Of a stretch of DNA of 64,000 nt, positions 27,200 to 35,034 are shown piece by piece. This DNA is from Endobugula sp047636495. Its GTDB lineage: Bacteria; Pseudomonadota; Gammaproteobacteria; Pseudomonadales; Cellvibrionaceae. Made by a program: the position numbers and the translations under genes. The notes below the pieces were generated by a model that was not told the DNA's origin, ran no database searches, and saw only the letters and a list, made by a program, of their open reading frames with translations. The stretch lies in the NCBI GenBank assembly GCA_047636495.1, contig JBLILH010000017.1:1-64000 (forward strand), read 5' to 3'. Within the stretch, counting starts at the first letter, position 1, and each line of letters starts with the position of its first letter.

Positions 27200-28517
27200 T
27201 TAGTATGAATCTTGCTGCTGTGCTCTTTGCCCAATTACAGCTAATGCAGCGAAGCGATATGCCTCGGCTACTGTGGAAAAATTAAATATACTTTCAATAA
27301 AAATATCAATATCGGCATTGGTCAGTAAAGCCATTTGACCAATTTGAATTAGCTCTGTTACGCCTTCGCCAACCATCATAACGCCGATTACTTCTTTACT
27401 TTTGGCGTCACAGACAATTTTACATACCATCTCGAATACCTGAGATTCTTCCCCTAGCTAATTATTCAGAATTGTCATTACCGATAATAATATTACCGTA
27501 CTTTTCTTGCTTTCTCTTCGCGAAGCCTAACAGTAGACAGCTGAGAAACCCCATATATCCCAGTAGGGATTGTGTGACTCATATCACCAATATTAATAGC
27601 ATATTCGTTCCAGGAGACACGGCGACCTTGCTCTATTGCCGAAGAGGCTAGAGCGGTGGCCCAATGACATCACCGGTATATGTTAAGCGACAATTAGAAT
27701 GGCCGGTTCGTTCTGTGGCACATAACAATTTTTCGCTTAAAAGAGCGTCACTATTATCGTATTCGGTCAAGACCTGTGTCCCGTGCTAAACAATGTCGGT
27801 CACTGGTGTATTCCCTACCCAATTTCCATCCAGGTTTTCAAACGCATTCACAAAAGTGTTGTTGAAGTCAGTGTCTAAAAGACTAATTGGTTGAAGGTAC
27901 TTGTATACCATCGTGCCTTTTACCCCCAGAGCTTGAAAAAATAGAGGCACATTCGCTGACAATGACTCCACCCCCTAGTACGGTTAAGCTCTTGGGTAAA
28001 TAGAGCATAGATAAAATAGAATCACTGTCTTATAGATGTTCATGATCAATAGAATTGTTATCGGGTGTTCTAGGGTATGAACCTGTGGCGATGACAACCT
28101 GTTTTATTTATAAAATTATGGATTCACCGAGCGGTGGTATTAAACGAATATGGAGGGAGTAATAAATTCCTCGTATCTGTGTATTCGCTAAATATGATTA
28201 CGGCTAATTTACCTCGCCATGAAACCGTCATGGGCTTTCAATACGTTATCTAGCCGATGAATTAACACTGACATTTCTTTGTTTTCGTATAATACAGTGG
28301 TGGAAAGTTTTGCATTGACGCGCATGTGAGCCACATGTAGAGCATTTTCACGCAATTTTTTGATGGGATAGTGACTCGATGCACACATGCGCCGTGCAAG
28401 TTGCGGTCACGTTCGACCAATGCTACTCGCTTACCCAATTTAGCAGCTTATACCGCAGACTTTTGGCCTGCTGGATCACTACCAGTAACGACCAAATCGA
28501 AGTCGTTGTTTTACATG
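27200..28517 (-). pseudogene. sthA: Decayed soluble pyridine nucleotide transhydrogenase
   Basis: Minus-strand frames give SthA segments in order. They are NNDFDLVVTGSDPAGQKSAV then AAKLGKRVALVERD and IPSKKLRENAL; VVIATGSYPRTPDNN with DSDSILSM; LTVLGGGVIVSECASIFSS; YTGDVIG; IPTGIYGVSQLSTV; and the dimer-interface end FNFSTVAEAYRFAAL. They are interrupted by at least four stop codons (including TAA directly after the ATG) and several frameshifts. The FAD fingerprint Gly is changed (GSDPAG) and the redox-loop region is altered. SthA balances NADPH and NADH. The gene is dead along its whole length. Confidence 0.85.
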
Positions 28518-28544
28518 AGTAAATCACCGTATAAATTTTAGTGC

Positions 28545-29396
28545 TCATAGTGTTAGAGATTTTGCGTCCTGCATGATCATAGGAGTACATGCAAGTAGCT
28601 CGTTAATTTCATTAGGGTATAAATTCAATATGCTCAGTGCGGAAGATTGGCGTAGCTCTTCAGTAGGTAGTGCTGCAGCATCGCAGGTATGCGTGGCGAG
28701 TTGACGGCTAAAATAAACGGCCGCAGCGATATCGCTATGATATGGGGCGTCCTTAAAGTGGCTATGATAAGTGATCGCCTCGGTAATGATGTTCGGCAGC
28801 GCCCATGTTTCTGCGACCACAGCACAGACATCACTCTGATACTGAGTAAATAACATGTCTAGGTCGTAGTCGCCCATAACACTATCTTGAGATGAGCGAA
28901 AATCAGCAATTGTTTGTAAAATAACAATGTTGCCAATACTATGAAGTAGCCCGCATAAAAAGGCCGCTTCAACATTTTTTTTCTGCTTTCTAGCGACTTC
29001 TTTTGACCATCGTGCAGTCAATAGGGCGTGCAGCCAAATGTTAGCCACATGTTGCTCATAACCTTGGGCCTTAAATAACTTGTTATTAAGAGAAGCGGCG
29101 ATAGCAATATTGCTGATTTCAATAATACCTAAGCGCGTAATCGCTTGCTGTAAAGACACAAGGTTTGATGCGGCAGAATACGCTGCTGAATTTGCGATAC
29201 TCATGACATGCCCCGATAGTGTAGGCTCAGACTGTAGAATATTAGCAAGTTGCAACGCATCAGAGTCAGGATCTTGCGTGATTGATAGTATTTTATGCGT
29301 CGCATCCGGTAAGATGGGGACATCAATTTTTTTCGATTGTATTGCAAGAACAAGCTGATCGGCAATAGATTGAGCGTAGGCAGAGTTATAATTCAT
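28545..29396 (-). CDS. HDOD-domain signalling protein
   Basis: 283 residues, almost all one HDOD domain: PILPDATHKILSITQDPDSD, LANILQSEPTLSGHVMSIAN, LQQAITRLGIIEISNIA and FLCGLLHSIGNIVI. HDOD proteins are HD-fold relatives that have lost metal-binding residues and act as regulatory scaffolds, often with c-di-GMP or chemotaxis pathways. No output domain is attached. It is upstream of, and in the same direction as, the dead sthA. Confidence 0.85.
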   Translation of the reverse strand: MNYNSAYAQSIADQLVLAIQSKKIDVPILPDATHKILSITQDPDSDALQLANILQSEPTLSGHVMSIANSAAYSAASNLVSLQQAITRLGIIEISNIAIAASLNNKLFKAQGYEQHVANIWLHALLTARWSKEVARKQKKNVEAAFLCGLLHSIGNIVILQTIADFRSSQDSVMGDYDLDMLFTQYQSDVCAVVAETWALPNIITEAITYHSHFKDAPYHSDIAAAVYFSRQLATHTCDAAALPTEELRQSSALSILNLYPNEINELLACTPMIMQDAKSLTL

Positions 29397-30140
29397 TTGA
29401 GAACCTCATGTAGAAAATTCCATAAAATCCGTAAAGTGTTATTTGGAGGATAGAACGTTATTTATTGTAAAGTGTAGACCAAAAAAAGCAAAGTCACGCT
29501 GTAAGCTAGGGGCTTACATCTTTCGTTTAGGCGGGGTACGTCTACTCTCTGATACCCGAAAACAATGATTCTAATAACTGATGGCTAAAGGTATGTGCGA
29601 GTGTATTGTTGGCAGCACATATATCTTTAGTCCTTCTACAGGGTGACTGAGTGTATGACATTAAAATCTTAGCAATATCTGTAACGTTATCTTTCCTGAT
29701 GATAAAAAAGTTATTCATGACAAGATAGGTAGCAATACCCATTAGGTTTGTAAATTAGCCATTACTAGGCTATAGCTTGTGTCAACAACATTCTCGCATA
29801 TAAAAAACAGCCGTATAGCCTGACTATTACCAAAGAAGCGAGAGGGTGGGTGGTCAAAAGGTTAATTCATATGTAGCTAATATGAGACGTCTAAGAGCGA
29901 AGAAGAAATATAACATCAACAGTTACCCTTTTTTGTATACAGGTAATTTTCTCTATCTGCGAATACATATTTACAATATGTGAAATGTATTGATGATCAC
30001 TAATTACTGCTAAAATTAAGTTTTGTTGTCATCTATTAACACAACATGATAAACAAGCAATACCCATATTGTCTTAACTGATACCATGTTGTAATTTATT
30101 CTTATGTAAATTAAACAAGGTTTTTTAGGATAGCTATATA
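29397..30140. other. 744-bp gap with no supported gene
   Basis: It contains one 66-codon minus-strand frame (29542-29742, starting MGIATYLVMNNFFIIRKDN) that I do not recognise and that lacks a good ribosome-binding site. The rest is very AT-rich and includes the divergent promoters of the HDOD and cNMP-binding genes. AGGA at 30127-30130 serves the latter. Confidence 0.4.
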
Positions 30141-30824
30141 ATGAAAATACGTGAAATTTCCACTATTCCTGCAGATGCACTAGAGACGCTACTCAGTGCA
30201 ATTCCATTTTACAAGGCGATTAAAAAACAGGATGAGCAGCAATTCCGCATTCTTATGAGTTTCTCGCGCATTATTAATTATGCATCGGGTGAAAAGGTTA
30301 TGTCTAAAGGCGATGTAGATACTTGGAGTTACTTTATCGTTAAAGGTCAGTTGATCGTATCGTTGCCTAATGACGAAGGTAAAGAACGTCATGTTAACTA
30401 TATAACTCCGGGCGAAGTATTAGGTGATCTATCGGTGTATTTACGAACGCCCCGTACGGCCGACGTATATGTTGATCAAAACTGCCGAGAAGCTATACTG
30501 TTTGGTACTGACTTTGGTATGTTTGGTGATTTAACCAATTATAACCGGGTATCTTTAGCAACAAAGTTAGAGTACTACCGCCATGCGATACATAGTGTGC
30601 GCTGGAAACTTGAAATGTATCGTTCTAAGTACCGCAATCACCCGTTAGCGAATCAACATCGACGAATCACTTTATATACCGGAGTCAAAGACGGTGAAAA
30701 AGAGCTGCGGGATCTATTTACACAAGTTGTCGGTCTGTCCCAATTGTTATTAAAATGGAACGAAAGTTTTGGTAGTCTCCATTTTGTCGATGGAGCTGTA
30801 CCATCGCCCGACTTAAATCTCTAA
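30141..30824 (+). CDS. Cyclic nucleotide-binding-domain protein (no DNA-binding domain seen)
   Basis: 227 residues. Residues about 20-130 form a cNMP-binding beta-roll: IPFYKAIKKQDEQQFRIL, ASGEKVMSKGDVDTWSYFIV, GEVLGDLSVYLRTPRTADVY. The phosphate-binding cassette resembles G-(E/D)-L-(S/G)...R-T-A, though the usual Glu-Leu-Ala pattern is modified. The C-terminal 95 residues are helical and do not show a Crp-type helix-turn-helix. It may therefore be a ligand-responsive partner protein rather than a transcription factor. Confidence 0.75.
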   Translation: MKIREISTIPADALETLLSAIPFYKAIKKQDEQQFRILMSFSRIINYASGEKVMSKGDVDTWSYFIVKGQLIVSLPNDEGKERHVNYITPGEVLGDLSVYLRTPRTADVYVDQNCREAILFGTDFGMFGDLTNYNRVSLATKLEYYRHAIHSVRWKLEMYRSKYRNHPLANQHRRITLYTGVKDGEKELRDLFTQVVGLSQLLLKWNESFGSLHFVDGAVPSPDLNL

Positions 30825-30889
30825 CGTTTTTGGCTAGATATTAATCACTCTTTTGTTGCATAAGAGTCTCCGACGTGAGTTTGTAAAGA

Positions 30890-31204
30890 TTATCGATTTG
30901 ATGGCCAAGCGGTGTAGCCACCAATAAGACTGTACACGGTTTCAAACCCTTGTTTGACTAAAAACTCCGCTGCGTGTTGGCTACTATGGCCGTGATAGCA
31001 ATAAATCAATATTGGCGTATCAAAGTCTGTTGTTTGTACAAAATGATCAATATTTTTATCGGTAATATGCATTGCATCTTCAATGTGTCCAGATACATAG
31101 CTGGCTTGATCACGAATATCAATAGTGACTGTGACGTTGCCTACCCCTTTTTTTAATATCTTCTGCGCATCATCTATCGTAATATTCCTAAAATCATTCG
31201 TCAT
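30890..31204 (-). CDS. glpE: Thiosulfate sulfurtransferase GlpE-type (single-domain rhodanese)
   Basis: 104 residues, the size of E. coli GlpE. The rhodanese fold shows TIDIRDQASYVSGHIEDAMH and the active loop IYCYHGHSSQHAAEFL with Cys69 as persulfide carrier; CYHGHSS is the GlpE-type loop. GGYTAWPSN closes the domain. It transfers sulfane sulfur from thiosulfate to cyanide or protein thiols. It sits divergently beside a secreted coiled-coil protein. Confidence 0.88.
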   Translation of the reverse strand: MTNDFRNITIDDAQKILKKGVGNVTVTIDIRDQASYVSGHIEDAMHITDKNIDHFVQTTDFDTPILIYCYHGHSSQHAAEFLVKQGFETVYSLIGGYTAWPSNR

Positions 31205-31337
31205 TCTTTTTCCTCTGCTATTGTTAACTTTAATAACCCATATTATTAGTTATCGGATGAACTATGGGATAGTCCTCCAAATTTTTTATAGGTTCTATAC
31301 TATAACGATTGCTTTATGTTCAACAAGTGGTGAATAA

Positions 31338-32024
31338 GTGATGACTAACCAAGCCTACCTATCGATAAATCGTGTGCTATTAGGGTGCTATCTACTATTG
31401 TCTTATGTCAATCAAGTCACAGCAATGGCAAATGAGGATGATGCATATTATATCGAAAATTTATGGTTGCCTATATCATATCAGCAACACTATACACGCC
31501 TGTTAAAATCAGCTGAACATGTCAGTGCGAATGCCTACTGTGATCAATTATTAGAAGGTACATTATATGAGTCAAAGTCATCGACTCATAGCGTGGTGTT
31601 TCGTTTTCGTTGTCGCACCGCAGAGCGAAAGTTATTTACTATCAGCGTCGATGAAAAAACGCTGACATTGACTAACTACCTGGCAGACTGGATAAATCAA
31701 CAGGCGCTAGAAAAGGAGAGGTTGAAGCAAGAAAATCTAGTAAAAGAACAGCTAAGAGAAAAAGACGAGTTAAGGAAAAAGATGGAAGCTCGGAAGCAGT
31801 ATTGGAAAATTTGTAACGAAGTATTTACTCGTAAAGCTAATCTATTCAATAGTACTAAGGTCACCTCTCAACTACCACCACAGCCAGATATTAGTGATGA
31901 TGGGGGATTTACTTACTATATCAATTTTCAAGCATTAAGTGCTAAAAAGATCATTTTACGTTATTTGGCGACGGCACGTATTAATAGTTCCGACGGATGC
32001 GATGTGGATATTAGATCTGTCTAA
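31338..32024 (+). CDS. Hypothetical exported protein with a coiled-coil segment
   Basis: 228 residues, not recognised. A hydrophobic N-terminus (INRVLLGCYLLLSYVNQVTAMA) looks like a signal peptide or anchor. Residues about 118-152 (ALEKERLKQENLVKEQLREK and on) are a highly charged coiled coil. Four cysteines lie outside the signal region. A 13-bp stem terminator follows directly. Its neighbours are glpE and the basic AlgP-like protein; neither suggests a role. Confidence 0.6.
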   Translation: MMTNQAYLSINRVLLGCYLLLSYVNQVTAMANEDDAYYIENLWLPISYQQHYTRLLKSAEHVSANAYCDQLLEGTLYESKSSTHSVVFRFRCRTAERKLFTISVDEKTLTLTNYLADWINQQALEKERLKQENLVKEQLREKDELRKKMEARKQYWKICNEVFTRKANLFNSTKVTSQLPPQPDISDDGGFTYYINFQALSAKKIILRYLATARINSSDGCDVDIRSV

Positions 32025-32050
32025 GTACCTAACCAATTAAATAGCATAAA

Positions 32051-32084
32051 AAAACCGCTAGCACTGCAAAATGCTAGCGGTTTT
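32051..32084. terminator. Bidirectional terminator between convergent genes
   Basis: AAAACCGCTAGCA (32051-32063) pairs perfectly with TGCTAGCGGTTTT (32072-32084) around an 8-nt loop. There are A-runs on the left and T-runs on the right, so it can stop transcripts from both the exported-protein gene and the AlgP-like gene. Confidence 0.85.
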
Positions 32085-32092
32085 GTAGAATG

Positions 32093-32836
32093 CTACTGGC
32101 TTTTCTTTATGGCCGCTTTCTTTGTTTTTTTTGCGACAGTCTTAGTCACCTGCGTAACTGTTTTCTTTGGCTTTGCTTTTGTTACTGCTTTTTTAACTGA
32201 AGCCTTAACTTTAGCAGCGGCTTTTTTAGTAGCCGTTTTTTCTTTGGCTATTTTGGCTTTCGCTGTTGCTTTTGCTTTAACCGCAGTTTTTTTCGCTTTT
32301 AATACTGCTTTAGCTGCCGCTTGTTTAGCACTAGCTTTGGCTTTTAGAGCAGATTTTTTAGCCGTAATTTTCTCACGTGCAGAAGTTTTCTTAGAGGCTA
32401 ATCTTGCTCTAACAACAATTTTCTTGTCGGCAATTGCTTTTTTTCTCGCCAACACTACTTTGGCTGTAGCGACAGACTTATTAATCGCTTCGTCCTGCTT
32501 AATGTCAGCAGTAAGAGACTGAAGGTTATTTTTTGACTGAGATAACTCGTCTTTTACTCTAACAACATTAGCTTTTGCTGCTGTTGCCGCTTTCTTCGCA
32601 ACCATTACTTGTTTGGTGGTTGCCGCTGTTTTTTTCTTTTTAGCCACAACGGCTACCTTCACGCTAGCCGCTTTCGACTTTTTAGTTGCATCAGCGACTG
32701 CTTTAGAGTTCTTAGTAATGTCTTTTTTTAATGTGGCTAATTGCTTCTGTTGTGCAGCAGCTAGTTGCTTCTCTAGCTTTGCAATATCAGATTTTAATTC
32801 TTGAACAGGGTTTACTGATTTTTTAGAGACGACCAT
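32093..32836 (-). CDS. Histone H1-like / AlgP-like Lys-Ala-rich basic protein
   Basis: 247 residues. The first 45 (VQELKSDIAKLEKQLAAAQQ and on) form a coiled coil. The remainder is made almost only of Lys, Ala, Val and Thr in degenerate KAAAK / AKKTA units, with only few acidic residues. This matches AlgP (AlgR3) of Pseudomonas and other eukaryotic-H1-like bacterial tails, which bind DNA non-specifically. The repeat array can expand or contract. A membrane-like frame on the opposite strand is a shadow of the biased codons. Confidence 0.75.
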   Translation of the reverse strand: MVVSKKSVNPVQELKSDIAKLEKQLAAAQQKQLATLKKDITKNSKAVADATKKSKAASVKVAVVAKKKKTAATTKQVMVAKKAATAAKANVVRVKDELSQSKNNLQSLTADIKQDEAINKSVATAKVVLARKKAIADKKIVVRARLASKKTSAREKITAKKSALKAKASAKQAAAKAVLKAKKTAVKAKATAKAKIAKEKTATKKAAAKVKASVKKAVTKAKPKKTVTQVTKTVAKKTKKAAIKKSQ

Positions 32837-33119
32837 GGAGAATTTCCTATGAGGTTTTGTGATGATGAGTTAGCAAATCAAGTTTAATTATACAACTAAT
32901 AATAGCAGAATAAATATTTAGCAATAAAAATGGGTAACTTTTTTGTGTTTTTTCTTTAAAAAACAACTTTTATGTGCGTTTTAGCACAAAAAATATGAAA
33001 TTATTTACATTAAAAACAATATGTTACTCTTTTCAGTCATTTAGCAATAGGCCGCTGTTTATGATGAAACCTCACTATTCCATTCAATTTTGATTTTATA
33101 GAGAAAGATTATCATTATT

Positions 33120-33530
33120 TTATAGTGCGCCATTAGGTAAAAATTTGTTGTCACTTTCTTTTTTTATCCATAGTAATAAGTTTTTATCTATCTTGCCTTC
33201 TTTTTGTCGAAGGACCTGAGTTAACCAAATAACGGGGGAGTGTTCTTCAGCACGCCAATGGTTATATTGCATTTCAGCTAAAGTGAAAAATTTAATTAAT
33301 GCGATAATGTCATCTGTTGAAAATAATAATCTTCTAGCAAGCCATTCTTCTTTCGGTTGCAGCATAATGGGTTGATGATACTGTTGTTCCTCTAGCGTGA
33401 TGAATGAGCGAACATTACCAGGCGTTTCTATTGTCATAAAATCAATAATGCGTTGTAAGAACGTTTCGTCTATCACATATCCGTCATTGTCATTTTCCGG
33501 TTTTGATGGATCCCAAGTTTCTATAGTCAT
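33120..33530 (-). CDS. Hypothetical protein
   Basis: 136 residues, not recognised. It is acidic at the start (WDPSKPENDNDGYVIDETFL) and mixed helical later (STDDIIALIKFFTLAEMQYN). No signal peptide, membrane segment or known motif is visible. It lies upstream of, and on the same strand as, the AlgP-like gene, 283 bp away, and divergently from dinB. The lack of stop codons and a normal amino-acid balance support it as a real gene. Confidence 0.6.
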   Translation of the reverse strand: MTIETWDPSKPENDNDGYVIDETFLQRIIDFMTIETPGNVRSFITLEEQQYHQPIMLQPKEEWLARRLLFSTDDIIALIKFFTLAEMQYNHWRAEEHSPVIWLTQVLRQKEGKIDKNLLLWIKKESDNKFLPNGAL

Positions 33531-33673
33531 TGCTCATTACCTGTGTTGAGTGATGTTTTTTAGTTTTATCTAGCCGCTAAGGTGTTAACTGTAAATGGCA
33601 CCGCGCTAGTGTACTCAATCATGCGCTCATTATTCTAACTAAATTAAATCTTCTGCCTATGACATTCGCCCTG

Positions 33674-33693
33674 TATACTGTTTTTTTATACAG
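33674..33693 (+). promoter_or_regulatory. LexA (SOS) box and -10 element of dinB
   Basis: CTGTTTTTTTATACAG at 33678-33693 fits the CTGT-N8-ACAG operator exactly and is preceded by TA. It overlaps a TATACT (33674-33679) that would be the -10, so bound LexA would block RNA polymerase. dinB starts 27 bp downstream. Confidence 0.88.
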
Positions 33694-33719
33694 CTTATTA
33701 TGGTGTTAAGGAATAAATA

Positions 33720-34817
33720 ATGTCTTCTTCTCGACGAAAAATTATTCATTGTGATGCAGATTGTTTTTTCGCTGCGATAGAAATGCGCGATGATACCTCG
33801 CTAAAAGGGATTCCTCTAGCAGTAGGTGGAGACCCTTCAAAACGCGGTGTTGTATCTACTTGTAACTACGAAGCGAGAGCGTTTGGTGTACATTCTGCGA
33901 TGGCTTCGGCTTACGCTAAAAAACTCTGTCCGCAATTAATCATTGTTCCTCACAGTATGGCTAAATATCGCGTTGCAGCACAACAGCTTAAGAGTATTTT
34001 TTCTGATTACACGGATCTGGTAGAACCGCTATCACTGGACGAAGCATTTATGGATGTATCCGATAGCGATAGCTATTGTGGCAGTGCCACATTGATAGCG
34101 AAAGAGATTCGTCGTCGTGTAGAGAGAGAAGTTGGAATTACTGTGTCCGCTGGAATATCATCTAATAAATTTCTCGCTAAGGTTGCCAGCGACTGGGATA
34201 AACCTAATGGATTAACGGTCATCGAACCCTCCCGCATTGTATTTTTTATGAAAAATTTACCCATAAAATGTATCCCCGGTGTAGGTAAGAAAACACAAGC
34301 CAAGTTGCAAAATTTAGGCGTTTTTACCTGTTCCGATATATTGCCTTTAGAAAAAATGCTGTTGACTCAGCATTTTGGAAAGTTTGGCGGTCGTCTATAC
34401 CAATTGGCACGAGGTGAAGATAATAGGCTCGTTGAGCCTAATAGAGATCGAAAGTCAGTCAGTATCGAAAAAACCGTTGATCAAGATATTTTACCTGGCG
34501 CTAGCCAACCGCTGTTGGCCGAGCTGTATCATGGTCTGCAGGAACGTATACTACACTTACCCAAAAGTAAGCAGCTGTTTTTTAAAGTGTTTGTTAAAAT
34601 TAAGTTCAGCGACTTTTCGAAGACCACCATAGAAACGACTACACAGAAATTACTACTTGATGTGTGCGAAAAGCTCTTTGATGAAGCATGGCGGCGGCAT
34701 CGGAAGCCTATTCGCTTAATAGGTATAGGCGTTAGGTTGCTACCTGAAATTCATAGAGCAGAAAAATGTAAAAGCCAGTTAGACTTGTTTGCGTCGATGT
34801 TGTTAGATAAAAAATGA
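33720..34817 (+). CDS. dinB: DNA polymerase IV (DinB)
   Basis: 365-residue Y-family polymerase. Catalytic acidic residues are in IIHCDADCFFAAIEMRD (Asp12) and PLSLDEAFMDVS (Asp107, Glu108). GISSNKFLAKVASDWDKPNG, the HhH motif PIKCIPGVGKKTQ and the little-finger domain follow. The end QLDLF resembles a beta-clamp-binding peptide. It performs error-prone lesion bypass and is SOS-induced; the LexA box upstream supports this. AAGGA precedes the ATG. Confidence 0.95.
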   Translation: MSSSRRKIIHCDADCFFAAIEMRDDTSLKGIPLAVGGDPSKRGVVSTCNYEARAFGVHSAMASAYAKKLCPQLIIVPHSMAKYRVAAQQLKSIFSDYTDLVEPLSLDEAFMDVSDSDSYCGSATLIAKEIRRRVEREVGITVSAGISSNKFLAKVASDWDKPNGLTVIEPSRIVFFMKNLPIKCIPGVGKKTQAKLQNLGVFTCSDILPLEKMLLTQHFGKFGGRLYQLARGEDNRLVEPNRDRKSVSIEKTVDQDILPGASQPLLAELYHGLQERILHLPKSKQLFFKVFVKIKFSDFSKTTIETTTQKLLLDVCEKLFDEAWRRHRKPIRLIGIGVRLLPEIHRAEKCKSQLDLFASMLLDKK

Positions 34818-35034
34818 ACTCGCTTTCAGGTAAGCCGCATGCGTCCCTACTGAGGTTATTCATACACATGTTGCGTAATCCTTATGGGGACAAATATTGG
34901 TCATCAGTGAAATGACTTTCGTGTAAAGGTATCCCCAGTATAAATAATAAAGTGCCCCACAAAGAGTCAATATTATGCAGGGTTCCAGAAAGTATAATAC
35001 TGTAACCTATCAAACGGGGATGATAATAAATTGT

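Noticed and set aside
32109..32804. Plus-strand hydrophobic frames opposite the AlgP-like gene (Phe/Ala/Leu-rich)
   Set aside because: They are the complement of Lys/Ala codons (AAA/GCT become TTT/AGC) and have no start signals; the basic protein has coiled coil, start site and terminator.
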